The notes under the pieces are model-generated. The model searched no databases. It saw only the letters and a list, made by a program, of their open reading frames with translations, and had not been told where the DNA came from. Of a stretch of DNA of 64,000 bases, positions 42,130 through 51,639 are shown in pieces. Each line of letters starts with the position of its first letter. Position 1 is the first letter of the stretch. The position numbers were made by a program, and so were the translations under genes. Source of the DNA: Tilletia caries (Eukaryota > Basidiomycota > Exobasidiomycetes > Tilletiales > Tilletiaceae); the NCBI GenBank assembly GCA_032718865.1, contig JALUTQ010000041.1, positions 186,001 through 250,000 on the forward strand. The letters run 5' to 3'.

Positions 42130-42641
42130 CAGTTTTGGTAGAGGTGCATGGAGGCCTTGATGGTGAGGGCCAAAAGGGCACGGAGCAAAATGAGTCTGGC
42201 TGTGAGAGCGTGGGCCTCTTGGAAGTCAACCTGCGGGCTCCGACTGCTGCGAGAATCCTAAAGTGACAATGATTGACGATGTTTCCTTCCTCTTCCCGCT
42301 TGGTCTTGTAGTTCTACTTGCAGGATATCCAATACGGCGCGGCAATTTTTCCTGAGTTCGGGTTGCTGCGTGCGGGGACAGGTACGAGACCAAAGGACGA
42401 TGCTGAATTTGATGGTGGTGCGCCGGGCAGACCGGAGAGCGGAGACACGAGTGGACTGGAGCGGGAAGCAAAGCTCATAAGCCGAGAGCACGTGGACTGG
42501 ACAGTTGAACCAGATGCGGTGCCTGTGCCGGGTTAAGGTGAGGAATCGCCGTCCCGGGGGAAATCGAGGCCGGATGTGGGGACAACGTCGCGTCTCTTGC
42601 TCGAGCTACTATTGCGCGGGCTTTGTGGTGTGTAGCTGGAC
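42130..42641 (-). repeat. Inverted repeat arm 2 (partner 38607-39122)
   Basis: Reverse complement of arm 1. Together the arms enclose 3 kb of MITEs and gene debris. Beyond 42641 the sequence departs into unrelated DNA. Confidence 0.8.
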
Positions 42642-42816
42642 GGACTCAGGAAAATCCCGCTCCAGGACAAATTCCGAAGCCTACCCGTATCGACCACTGC
42701 CCTTCGATCTCAATTCTCAGCCACCTCTGCTTTGACTGCCCTGGTACTCCGTATTTCCGACATCTCCTCTAAGCGTCATCTTCTCAAGGAAGTCTGTTCG
42801 CCGACCAATTCTTGCG

Positions 42817-43437
42817 TTGCGGGAGCAGCCACAAGTGCGGCCCTTTGATATTCACCCTTCTCATTGCCGACGACAACAATCTTTCAAGAGCGGAAGCGGA
42901 GACTCGCGCATGCGTCCTCTCGGCCCTGCTAGGCGAGCATGCTTACCATCACAACGATCTTGCCGAATAAGTTGGTCTTACGCTCTCCCTCTTAATTCCT
43001 TCGGCAGCGGGAATAACGTCACTCCAGCCATGATGGACCCACCTGCACAGCCCTCGAGTCCTACAGCCACACGCGCAGCCGGTCCAGCTCCCCACCCTCT
43101 TTCGTCCTCACGTTGGGTCGAGAGCGGCGTCCTGGAGACCTTGTACGACGCTCAGTATGATCGAACCCCCATGGAATCCATGGGCGGCGACAGTGGTGCA
43201 AGAGCAAAGGAAGCCGAGGCCAACTTCTCATCGGGATCGCCGCTCATGTCGGTTCTTGTCTCCGACTCGCAGGACTCATCAGCCAGGCACTCGGGCGGAA
43301 GGGACATGTCCGGCTCTCAATCCGGATCGACGTCCTCGCGCTACCGGAGAGATTCCTTGCGGGAGGACGGAGTGGAGAGGTCTTATGAGAATCTAGGTCT
43401 GCCCGCAGGGGTATCGGCACCGCCCCATTCGAGCTAG
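42817..43437 (+). CDS. Ser/Pro-rich ORF, unknown
   Basis: A likely start is the methionine near 43030 (MMDPPAQPSSPTATRAAGPA). The frame continues with SSRWVESGVLETLYDAQYDR and a Ser/Gly-rich end before TAG at 43437. The composition resembles N-terminal gag of DIRS elements, and a DIRS element follows on the same strand, but the 1.1 kb between them contains unrelated fragments. Host origin is equally possible. Confidence 0.35.
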   Translation: MREQPQVRPFDIHPSHCRRQQSFKSGSGDSRMRPLGPARRACLPSQRSCRISWSYALPLNSFGSGNNVTPAMMDPPAQPSSPTATRAAGPAPHPLSSSRWVESGVLETLYDAQYDRTPMESMGGDSGARAKEAEANFSSGSPLMSVLVSDSQDSSARHSGGRDMSGSQSGSTSSRYRRDSLREDGVERSYENLGLPAGVSAPPHSS

Positions 43438-43629
43438 GACTCTTTCGGGCTCATCAACTCGCCGCTCCCCTCGCCGTCTATCTCCGCGGCGGAGTCTCAG
43501 ACAGGCAACCATGCTGCCATGCGTTCTGGCACGAATAACACGTCAACCCCTCTAATCCACTCCCGACGACAGAGCTCGACGCCGCGACATAGCACGACGG
43601 AGTTCCCCTTCCATGCATCTTTCCAATAA

Positions 43630-43765
43630 GATGGACTCCTCCCACCAGCGGCCGGGCGTGGTCTGACGCCGCCGACTTAAAGCCCATCGCCTTGAACATG
43701 AATTCGAGCTTCTTCCACCACAGCCGTCCCGCTTGCTTGCTTGTGGCCGTACAGGGTGTGTCGCA
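43630..43765 (-). pseudogene. Ty1/copia reverse-transcriptase fragment
   Basis: On the minus strand LYGHKQ followed by AGRLWWKKLEFMFKAMGFKS matches the well-known copia motif around YGLKQA-RLW. A 4-bp CAAG duplication (plus strand CTTGCTTGCTTG) shifts the frame in the middle. Nothing else of a copia element is nearby. Confidence 0.65.
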
Positions 43766-43944
43766 TCCGCAGTGAGTCACACTCTTGCTCAAGCGTGTGT
43801 ACTTCCGGGGGCTGCATGTACAGCAGACTACAGCTCAATGACCATCTCTGCGATCAGATAAGAGGTTTCGACATCCTTTTGAGTCCACACCGTGAATCAT
43901 TGTTTCTGCTCTGGTACTAATTTCCGCTCGCTCTCGTCTCTTCG

Positions 43945-44062
43945 TTCTACAGATCCGATCCTTTACTTGCGGCTTTGACGCCGCCCTGGCCGATGTGAAG
44001 GAAGCCTTCCGGGCCATTCCAGCACGTCCCAATCAGCTTCATGGTCTCGTCCACAAGACTAA
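43945..44062 (+). pseudogene. DIRS-type reverse-transcriptase fragment (motif A)
   Basis: GFDAALADVKEAFRAIPARP followed by NQLHGLVHK resembles the motif A region of the DIRS enzymes in this window (compare ATMDAQEAFRACPARISQLP in copy 1). This very segment is missing from the reverse transcriptase at 45.2-45.8 kb, so it may be a displaced piece of the same element. It ends at a TAAGGATGGGC MITE. Confidence 0.5.
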
Positions 44063-44063
44063 G

Positions 44064-44600
44064 GATGGGCCCCGGAATCACCCCGGAGCTGAAATCCTCG
44101 GACTCGGTGGAGTCCGGGGGGCTGCTCTGCACGGAGAAGAAGTGTGGAGCGCTCCGACAGAGTTTCGGAGCTTAAGTATTCTCCCCGGAGAAAATTCGGC
44201 GGAGACTGGGTTTGTTTTACGGAGCACGGAGCAGATTTTGAAATCGATGATCATGATCACAGCTCCCCTCTTCTCGGCCCACACCCACTCTTTCTTCCCT
44301 CAGTACGAGCAAGCAAGGACGTTTCTAGACACGACCATTCAAGAGACACAGTAGATCAAGCGCGTTACTGTCAACTTTGCAGGGACTCAGGACTGAGGTC
44401 CGCGACCCTATTCTAAACTAAGGATGAGCACGGAGTAAGCCCCGGAGTGGCTTTGCCGGAGCGCCCGGGCGCCCCTAAGTACAGATGTTACAAGCTTGGT
44501 TACGAGCGTACCCATTTTTGAAATTGTACCATATTTCGAGATTCGTGAGATCATCTCCCGGAGTACAGAGCTCCATAGCTTTGTACCACGATCCTCGAAA
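44064..44600. mobile_element. Two GC-rich MITE fragments (TAAGGATG family)
   Basis: TAAGGATGGGCCCCGG begins the first (44064) and TAAGGATGAGCACGGAGTAA the second (44422). The second is the inverted start of the element found whole-bodied at 41.4-42.0 kb. They separate the motif A fragment from DIRS element 2. Confidence 0.5.
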
Positions 44601-44850
44601 GTGCGTGGCGGAAGTCCTTGCCGCCGACACCACCAAGAAGACGTTCGCCATCACCAACGCCTACGGGCACTGCATCCGTCGAGAAGGTGGAAAACGAATC
44701 TGCCACGGATACAACCTGGGTTCATGTAGCTTCCCCGCCTGCACCCATCACCACGTCTGCTCCCTCTGTGGCAGCTCCAGCTGCGCCTTGTCCCGATGCA
44801 CTCTCGCTACGAGCGCACCACCTCCCTCGAGCCCTTCGGCTCGAGCCTAA
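44587..44850 (+). pseudogene. Gag zinc-knuckle remnant of DIRS element 2
   Basis: CVAEVLAADTTKKTFAITNA leads to a Cys/His knuckle: RICHGYNLGSCSFPAC then HHHVCSLCGSSSCALSRC. Same spacing style as the knuckle at 2868-2975 of copy 1. It overlaps the start of the reverse-transcriptase frame, again as in copy 1. The rest of gag is missing upstream. Confidence 0.65.
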
Positions 44851-46102
44851 GGGGTGGCTTGAGCTCCTCAACAAACACGACCTCCTTGGTAAATACGGAC
44901 AAATCGTACCAGCCCTCAAAGAAGGTCTCGACATCGGCATTAAGCCTCCGGCCAATACGTACATTGTTAAACATCACCAGTCCGCCCTTCTCCTCCCAGA
45001 CGAAGTCAAGAAGATCTTCTCCAAGGAGCTCGCTGCCGGGCGATACGCTGGGCCGTTCGACTCCTTCGCGCTCAAGCGCATCGTCGGCGACAATTTCCAG
45101 ACCTCTCCCCTTGGCCTTCGCCTCAAAGCGAACGGCAAATACAGGCCGATTCAGGATTTCAGCCACGGCTCCGACACCTGCCCTTCGGTCAACTCAACTC
45201 TCAATCCAGACGAGTGGCCGACGACCTGGTGCTTTCAGAAAGTCTACTCCGTACTCCGTAGCTACGGAGCCCGGATACTCCGGGGGATCTCCGTACTCCG
45301 GGAGATGATCTCACAAATTCCAAATATGGTATCATTTCAGAAATGTGTATGCTGGTGATCAAGCTTGTAGCAGCTGTGCTTAAGAAAACAGTCTGAGAGC
45401 GCTTGAAGAGTTGCTTTGGTCAGATTTAGACTGCGAGATGAGATTTTTAAAAATGAATTTTGAGAATTGACCCCAAAATACCCTCAAAATACTCATGTTT
45501 ATGGGAAAATATCTTCTTTACGAGGAAAATGTGGAGGTCCCGGAGCGCCCCGGACTCCGGGGGTAACTCCGTACTCCGTCACATTTCGCAGGTATTTACT
45601 CCGTACTCCGGGGAATTCTTGCAACGCCCAGAGGTCAGCTCCGTACTCCGGGGAATTTCCTACAATGCTGAAAAGTCAGCTCCGTACTCCGGCAACGGTG
45701 AGGTAACCTCCTGATTCTCACTCCGTACTCCCGGCTCCCCCGGAGTGCGGCCCCGGATAACCGGGGCGCTCCTGCAAAGCCGCTCCGGGGCTTACTCCGT
45801 GCTCATCCTTAGCCTCCACTGTCGTGGAATGGGATGGACAGTTCTACGTCGACCTCTTCCTCGCGTTCGGTCTCGGCCCTGCGGAGCCTACGGCCTCTTC
45901 GCTGATGCTTCCGCGGATATCATCCGAGCAGCTGGCATCGCCACCACAGCCCACTGGGTTGACGACAACATATTCCTCCGAGTCCCAAAAGGAGAACTGG
46001 AGCTGCTCAACACAAAGCGAAGCAAGCTACGCCAGCCGATTGACCCAACACCAAAGCACACAGGTGGACGCACCTTCTGGAATCTGGACCAGCGCTGACG
46101 GC
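44618..46102 (+). pseudogene. Reverse transcriptase of DIRS element 2, interrupted
   Basis: The 5' part (to 45230) has the palm/fingers region: GRYAGPFDSFALKRIVGDNF and SPLGLRLKANGKYRPIQDFS. A MITE (45231-45814) replaces the motif A segment. After it come WDGQFYVDLFLAFGLG and, one frame over, the catalytic WVDDN in AGIATTAHWVDDNIFLRVPK. The gene is broken by the insertion, a deletion and a frameshift near 45880. Confidence 0.8.
45231..45814. mobile_element. GC-rich MITE (TAAGGATGAGC family) in DIRS element 2
   Basis: Right end CTTACTCCGTGCTCATCCTTA at 45814; body nearly the same as 41430-42013. The left end is truncated at GCTTTCAGAAAG, and with it went about 100 codons of reverse transcriptase. 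Confidence 0.65.
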
Positions 46103-46787
46103 TAAGGTTGTCCCCGGCGTAACGCGGAGGGCTCCGCCTCCGCACTTCCAAATTCCGCCGGAATTGTGACTTTTTGAGGCGAGCTCCGCCTCCGCAGACT
46201 AAGACGGAGCTGAAAAAAGCCAGCTCCGCGTTCAGACGGAATTATACAAAAGTTGAAATCCCAGCTCCGCGCTCCGCGTTTTTTCTGTGCGTTTTCATAA
46301 TGCTCCTCCGTGCTCCGTGTATGCGGAGAGCTCGGAATTCCGCGGAATTCCGTCGGAGCGCAGTGGTGGTATAATTTGCTCTCAGAATGACTCTAACACA
46401 ATCAGAGCTATACATTCACCATCCGACATTGTTGCAGTGTTGACTCCAGTGCTATCTTGAAGCTCTCAACGGATGATGACGCCTGTTTTATCCCCTGCGC
46501 GTGTCTCGACGATGTCTATTTTTCTCGGAATTCCGCGGAAATTCCGCCGGAGTTTTTCACACAATTTTTGACGACTCCGCGCTCCGTACTTTTGGCTAGT
46601 GGGCTCAGGATTGGGCTCCGCGCTCCGCGTAGATTCCGGCGGAGTCCTCCAGGCGGACTCCGTGCTTTTTTAAGATCAAAAATTTCTCAAAAGTGAGCTC
46701 CCTGCTCCGCCTCCGGCGGAGCCCTCCGTCGGAGGAGTACGGAGTCCGCAAAACCCCAGATCCGCGTCAACTCCGGGGACAACCTTA
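46103..46787. mobile_element. hAT-like GC-rich MITE (TAAGGTTG family) in DIRS element 2
   Basis: Termini TAAGGTTGTCCCCGG and complement. Flanks CTGACGGC and GTGACGGC differ at one base, consistent with an aged 8-bp duplication. It is about 110 bp shorter than the copies in T1 and the gypsy element, lacking the CACGTGACC-containing segment. Confidence 0.8.
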
Positions 46788-47319
46788 GTGACGGCACTGA
46801 ATACACAGAGAATTACGAGCACACCATTCGCCTACAGCCCCACAGCCAGGACGGCTACCACATGGGCCTTCAGGACATCGACGACATCTCCGCCAAGCTT
46901 GGCTGGCCTTGGGAGCCAGAAAAGGACGCCCCCTGGGCTTCGACATTCTAAGGTTTGTGAGCGAGTTCGTCGCCAAATCAGACATCAAGACTATCGAAGC
47001 TCTGGCCTTGGAGCTGGCTGTCCTTACTGTGGTGGCGATGGGCTACAAGAACCAAAGGATTCTCGTCCACACCGACAACACAGCCGTGTTCGGAGCGTTC
47101 AAGAAAGGACGAATGGCAGCGGACGAAGCCAATCAAGTCCTGGAGCGAGTGGCTCGCCATGAATCAGAGGCCAGACTGTCGATCCAGCTCAAGTGGGTGG
47201 ACACACACTCACAAAGAGCAGACGCGCCGTCAAGGGGAAAGTCGTCATCAACTCTCCCTCGCCTCCCGAGACCGACAATGGCACCAGACCTTCGCCGCTG
47301 GTTCCAGGCGAGCTGGTAG
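46788..47319 (+). pseudogene. Thumb / RNase H remnant of DIRS element 2
   Basis: Downstream of the MITE the frame resumes with LQDIDDISAKLGWPWEPEKD (thumb region). After a deletion near 46950 it picks up the RNase H C-terminus: KTIEALALELAVLTVVAMGY, the VHTDNTAVF acidic motif and THSQRADAPSRG. The first part of RNase H is gone. The end overlaps the recombinase ORF by 160 nt. Confidence 0.75.
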
Positions 47320-48745
47320 ACCTACCACGCATAAAGCTGAAGACGGAGGAGACGATGACCCTCCAGGAGATCGACCTAAAACCCTGCTTAGGCCCCATGC
47401 TGCCCCCATTCGAAAGAAGTGGGAAGTTCTGCTTGACCAGCAGAAGGAGAGACTGAGCGTCCAGAAGACGACCAAGTCGATAGCTGAGACGACTGCAGCT
47501 GCCACGAGCACCTCGAGCGAGCAAGTGAAGACGCATCATCATCCGGACGAGCCGGTGGCCGACACCATCCGAGACAGTACCATCTCGAAACCTCCTCTCC
47601 CCACCCCGGCTCTCGTGTTCACCTTGCCCAAGGCGAAAACGAAGTCCATCACAACTAGACGCTTTAACCCAAACACAATTGTGGTCAAACCAACTGCCAA
47701 CCGTCCAGACCAGATCCCAGGAGACCTCCACTTCGAGTTGTGGACCCCAGCCGCCCAGCCTTCCAGCTCATCGCGATCAATCACCCAAGACGCCCAAGTC
47801 AGACAAGTCATCCTGTCCTCCTTCGCTGTTGGGACCAAGAGCAGCTACAGCACAGCCGTCGCCCAATGGCACAACTTCTGCGACCGTCACAACATCGAAG
47901 AGGATCGACGCTCGCCGGCCAACCCTGAGCTCGTCGAGCTATGGATCGCTGAAGCCGCCGGTATCAAGAGCGGAGGGTATCTCAAGGACTGGGTCTGTGG
48001 CCTCAAAGCCTTGCATACCCTCAACGGCGTCCCCTGGCTAATCGACGACGATCGGATGAGGCTCGTCAAACGCGGCGCAAAGTACACGCAACCTCGACCA
48101 CCCACAGCCCCGATGACGGAGGAATGGCTTCGTCAGGTCCTCCCGGCGGCCAAGCTTGACGATCCCCTCGAGCTGGCAGTGGCAGCGACAGCCACTTGCG
48201 GCGTATGGGGCCTGTTCCGTCTAGGAGAACTCGTGGTCGGTGACGAGCCCTTCCACCCATCCCGGAACGTGACCCGTGCCGACATCACCACGGAGATGGT
48301 AGGCGCAATCCTGACGGTCACAGCCAAGATCCCTCGTACAAAGACACAGCACCACGGTGAATCCGTCGTCCTCGTCTCCCAACCACGCCCAGCAGATTCA
48401 ATTGGCCTCCTCACGCTTCACACGATGAGGAACCCTGCCACACAACCAGACCAAACCCCACTCTTTGCTTACAGGAAGGGAAACGACCTCGTGAGCCTCA
48501 CGAAGGACACCTTCCTCACCAAGATCGCTGAGATCGCGCGCAGAGTCGGCGCGACGGAGATTCATGGCCACTCCATGCGAATCGGAGGCTGCACGACGCT
48601 TTTGAAGCGCGGCATGGCGCCAGATAAAGCCATGATACATGGCAGGTGGAATTCCAGCACCTGGAAGAGGTACGTGCGCGAGCACGCGGAGATCCTCGCC
48701 CCCCTCCTTACCACCGACCTACAGGCGACGCACGTCCGCGTCTGA
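47159..48745 (+). CDS. Tyrosine recombinase of DIRS element 2, intact
   Basis: A 528-codon frame with no lesion. After a Thr/Ser/Pro-rich N-terminus (to about residue 200) comes the SAM-like core-binding domain (AVGTKSSYSTAVAQWHNFCD). The catalytic domain follows: first Arg in CGVWGLFRLGELVVGD, the H-x-x-R box in GHSMRIGGCTTLLKRG, HGRWNSSTWKR with the conserved Trp, and the Tyr in KRYVREH. All key residues are present, so this is the best-preserved mobile-element enzyme in the window. The true start may lie downstream of the ATG at 47159, since the first 50 codons overlap RNase H. Confidence 0.9.
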   Translation: MNQRPDCRSSSSGWTHTHKEQTRRQGESRHQLSLASRDRQWHQTFAAGSRRAGRPTTHKAEDGGDDDPPGDRPKTLLRPHAAPIRKKWEVLLDQQKERLSVQKTTKSIAETTAAATSTSSEQVKTHHHPDEPVADTIRDSTISKPPLPTPALVFTLPKAKTKSITTRRFNPNTIVVKPTANRPDQIPGDLHFELWTPAAQPSSSSRSITQDAQVRQVILSSFAVGTKSSYSTAVAQWHNFCDRHNIEEDRRSPANPELVELWIAEAAGIKSGGYLKDWVCGLKALHTLNGVPWLIDDDRMRLVKRGAKYTQPRPPTAPMTEEWLRQVLPAAKLDDPLELAVAATATCGVWGLFRLGELVVGDEPFHPSRNVTRADITTEMVGAILTVTAKIPRTKTQHHGESVVLVSQPRPADSIGLLTLHTMRNPATQPDQTPLFAYRKGNDLVSLTKDTFLTKIAEIARRVGATEIHGHSMRIGGCTTLLKRGMAPDKAMIHGRWNSSTWKRYVREHAEILAPLLTTDLQATHVRV

Positions 48746-49043
48746 GGAGCCTTTATCGTTGTTAACGTGAGTATCTACTCTCCTCTGGCGTCGCCAATGG
48801 GCAGTTGTGGTAGCCTGATTCCATCCAGCGGCTCCCCACGCGCGTGCTGAGTCCTACAGCCATGCTGACCTACGTCCTCATCCCGCTACTCCTCCAGAGA
48901 AGTGGGAAGCGCGCGAGCCGCAGAACGAATCAGAAACCAAAGAGGCTACCTCCGATGGGCCCACTGTGAGAAAGAAATCACAGTGGCCATCTTGCCCATT
49001 GTCATACATTAACCACACGTGTGATCTACAAGCCTGATTACAA
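48746..49043. other. 3' region of DIRS element 2, non-coding
   Basis: No open frame. It should contain the terminal and internal complementary repeats of the element, but no match to the upstream end could be found by eye. Confidence 0.3.
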
Positions 49044-49582
49044 TGATGAGAAGCGATAGACTAAGCAGAGAAGTCAACTGACCAACCACACTCCGTTGCG
49101 AAGGCAGACGGAGCTGAGCGGAGCGCCGCCCCGGTGTAAGATTCCCCAGTTGTAAGGTTGTTGCGAGCACAATAGATTTCGGTATTGGACAGTCCACGTG
49201 TAGTACCGCTCGTTTTATGGAGACAGAAGTGACACGCTGCTGAACTTTGGCCTACGTCTACTATGTTCAAATAACTAACCAGTATACTAGTGGTCCTACA
49301 GGTGTGTGAAAAATAGCTCTCTCAATCACTTGTTGAAACTTTATGAGACTCAGACTTCACACCGTAGACTTAACTCTGCAATGATCTGTGATTGCTAAGT
49401 TAGTTGTCTGGAAGTGTGAGAGGAAAGAGCTGGGGGGACAGAAAGGGAGGAAAGGGCGAGAGGGGCGCTCCTTTTATACCTTTCAGGTTTCCCTGGTGCG
49501 CAGCACACTGCGCGGTGCCACTGTGCCAGTCACTCTGTCGACACAACCTTATCTGAGTACAGACACAGTCAAATCAGTGACA
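49044..49582 (-). mobile_element. Solo LTR related to the gypsy LTR at 55.3-56 kb
   Basis: Shares with 55410-55740 the blocks GTAGTACCGCTCGTT, AACTTTGGCCTA, GTAGACTTAACTCTGCAATG and the TATA-box block (CGCTCCTTTTATACC here). On the minus strand it would run TGTCACTG...CA, with TATAAAAGG as the U3 TATA box. No internal gypsy sequence is adjacent and no duplication is visible, so the boundaries are approximate. Confidence 0.55.
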
Positions 49583-49609
49583 TAGGAACGGGGGTAGTCG
49601 ACACTTGAT

Positions 49610-49860
49610 AGTAAAAAAGGGGGACAAGCAGAGCGGGTGTGATAGAGAAAAGGGGAACAAGCAGTGCGGGTGTGATAGAGAAAAATGGGGACAAGCAGTG
49701 CGGGTGTGAAAGAAGGAAGAAGGAAGAAGGAAGAAGGAAGAAGGAAGAAGGAAGAAGGAAGAAGGAAGAAGGAAGAAGGAAGAAGGAAGAAGGAAGAAGG
49801 AAGAAGGAAGAAGGAAGAAGGAAGAAGGAAGAAGGAAGAAGGAAAAAAGGGGGACAGGCA
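49610..49860. repeat. Minisatellite followed by a (GAAGAAG)n microsatellite
   Basis: Three units of about 34 bp (GGGGACAAGCAGTGCGGGTG type) are followed by about 20 tandem GAAGAAG heptamers (49711-49843) and a final partial 34-bp unit. The long Lys/Glu frames here are an artefact of the repeat. Confidence 0.9.
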
Positions 49861-50104
49861 GTGCGCGAGTCAATGAGAAAGATGAGAAGGTGAATGGTGA
49901 TTGCGCCCTACGGCTACCGTGCGGGTGGTGCACGGGAGAGGAAGTCAGGGATAGGGGCAAGTTAGTGAAAGAAGATGAAACGGTGATTGCGGCATTGCGC
50001 CCTGCAGGTTACGTGCGGGTGGTGCACGGACGCTCGACTCGCGTCGCCGGAAATAGCGGCTAGTGGGTGGTGAGTGAGGAAATAAACGTGAGGCAAAAAT
50101 AATT

Positions 50105-50205
50105 GATAACCAAAAAGTCTCCGACAAAAGGATTCGAAGTTCGAACACACGACCTTTTGTCGACTCAAATTTTAGCCAACCATATTACCAACTAGACTAT
50201 GCAGT
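50105..50205 (-). repeat. tRNA-like sequence, degenerate
   Basis: On the minus strand TAGTCTAGTTGGTAATATGG resembles an A-box and GTGTTCGAAC a B-box, spaced as in a tRNA, with CTTTTTGG downstream as a possible terminator. The acceptor ends do not pair. Probably a tRNA pseudogene or a SINE head. Confidence 0.4.
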
Positions 50206-50402
50206 CATAAGTTGGCATAACCGGTTGGTTGTTATACACCACCATGCTCAAACCCATTATTCACTAAGTGATGGTGCAACAACAATTCAGCATTGATGCC
50301 CACACTTCTATGAACGTTGAGGGAGACTAATAGGAACTAACAGAAGTAGTAATTCTGGGATAACTAGTAGAATATGGAAGAGTGGCTACGACTGATCAGC
50401 AC

Positions 50403-50612
50403 ACTCAGCCGTAATTCTTACACCCGGAGTCCGGGCTCCGGGGATCTACTCCGGGAAGATCCTTAGTGGCATATAATTTACGCCGCATACTATAGTATAC
50501 TATCAGGAGATAGTATATACTTTTTGCATACTATGGATATTATGTGCCTCAAATTCAAAAAAAATATACTATAGTACATTCTGCTTCAAAAGTGACATAC
50601 TATAGTATAATA
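50403..50612. mobile_element. GC-rich MITE scrap and an AT-palindrome MITE
   Basis: 50403-50464 ends TACTCCGGGAAGATCCTTA, a TAAGGATC-type terminus. 50490-50612 carries GCATACTATAGTATA near one end and the inverse near the other, with the palindrome ACTATAGT four times in about 120 bases. Confidence 0.45.
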
Positions 50613-50627
50613 TGCACAACTGCTCGT

Positions 50628-50865
50628 CCGCCCAGAACTCTTTGAGCGGGCAGAAGCACAGGGGTCCAGACTCCAGACAAGAAAACGCCTGGGTTGTGTC
50701 CGTGGCAAGAAGAAGAAAATCGTCGACCCCGTTCGCAACCGCCTTCTCCAGAATGGAGAGAGGAGGGTGTGACTTATGGCCGTCCTGACTCCTGTCAATG
50801 ATGAAATGAATTTGCTCAGGTTCTCGGAGTCTAACGGCATCTTTATGCTTGGCTCTTGGCCTCTT
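50628..50865 (-). pseudogene. Host-like coding fragment, unknown
   Basis: One minus-strand frame is open and protein-like: EPEQIHFIIDRSQDGHKSHP, LSILEKAVANGVDDFLLLAT and SGPLCFCPLKEFWADEQ, ending at the AT-palindrome MITE. It has no start codon of its own and looks like an exon cut by the MITE. Family not recognised. Confidence 0.4.
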
Positions 50866-51188
50866 GCTGCTGCTTGCTTGTCTGTGCTTGTCTGTTAGTA
50901 GTGAGTGCGATCTGCTTCAGAAGTAGCAGAGTGCAGAGCCCCACGTTGGTTCAAAAATTAGAGATTATAATCTATCTGCCTGGTATAGAGAAGCGTCCAG
51001 AAGTTTCCGCGGTCGAAAATGTTCCATTAGTTGAAACTCCGGTCTCCGATCACCTCATTTGTATTTTTTCCAGCAGCCTCTGGCATAGCCTCAGAGACCC
51101 AGGCGTGCGCGCTGAAAGGAAGGTCACGTGAAGAATCATGATCCACGTGGCAAGTGGCTCTGGTCCTTCAGTGCCGGGCGCTAGGACG

Positions 51189-51499
51189 CCTGAGGGAGTT
51201 TCAAAGTCCGGCAAAATATATCATGATATGTCCAAAGTGTGAGATAAAAAGTGGACTTCTCACGATGTGTCTATGAGTGCCCCCTGGGGTTAAGGTGTGA
51301 GTTGTGTGAGTTTTGGTGAAAAGCAGGTCGATGACGTAGGTTTTCCAGCTTCTCACACTGGGGGTTCCCACTTCTCATGGGTTTGGACGGAAGAAGTCTC
51401 CTCCATAGTAAAATTGCCATCGTGATATCACAAACGTGAGAAGTGGGGTCAACTTCTCATCATCTCACCGTTTTTTTGGGACTTTGAAACTCCCTCTGG
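51189..51499. mobile_element. TIR MITE (CCTGAGGGAGTTTCAAAG ends)
   Basis: Left GAGGGAGTTTCAAAGTCC is matched by right GGGACTTTGAAACTCCCTC. Inside, the box CTTCTCAC/GTGAGAAG is repeated about eight times. No clear duplication. Non-coding. Confidence 0.65.
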
Positions 51500-51639
51500 G
51501 CTCAAAGTCGCCCCTCCACTATGTACTGCATTAACCACAGAAATCCACCACAGCAACACCACTCATCCACTGAGAAGATGTCCTCTCACCATCAGAGCAT
51601 CAGATGTCTTCCTCCAGCCTTTCATCACCTTACCACAAT

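Larger units (their letters stand above)
44587..48745 (+). mobile_element. DIRS-like retrotransposon, copy 2 (damaged)
   Basis: Same gene order as copy 1 on the opposite strand: gag knuckle, reverse transcriptase/RNase H, tyrosine recombinase. Two MITEs interrupt it (45231-45814 and 46103-46787) and at least two internal deletions have removed parts of the reverse transcriptase and RNase H. The sequences are clearly diverged from copy 1, so this is a different family. Confidence 0.85.

Noticed and set aside
49650..49860. CRISPR array or phage-type repeat
   Set aside because: The repeats are directly tandem with no unique spacers, and the genome is eukaryotic.
49640..49960. Long Lys/Glu frames on the plus strand and Phe/Leu/Pro frames on the minus strand
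   Set aside because: They are translations of the GAAGAAG heptamer array in several frames; no start context or domain supports a gene.
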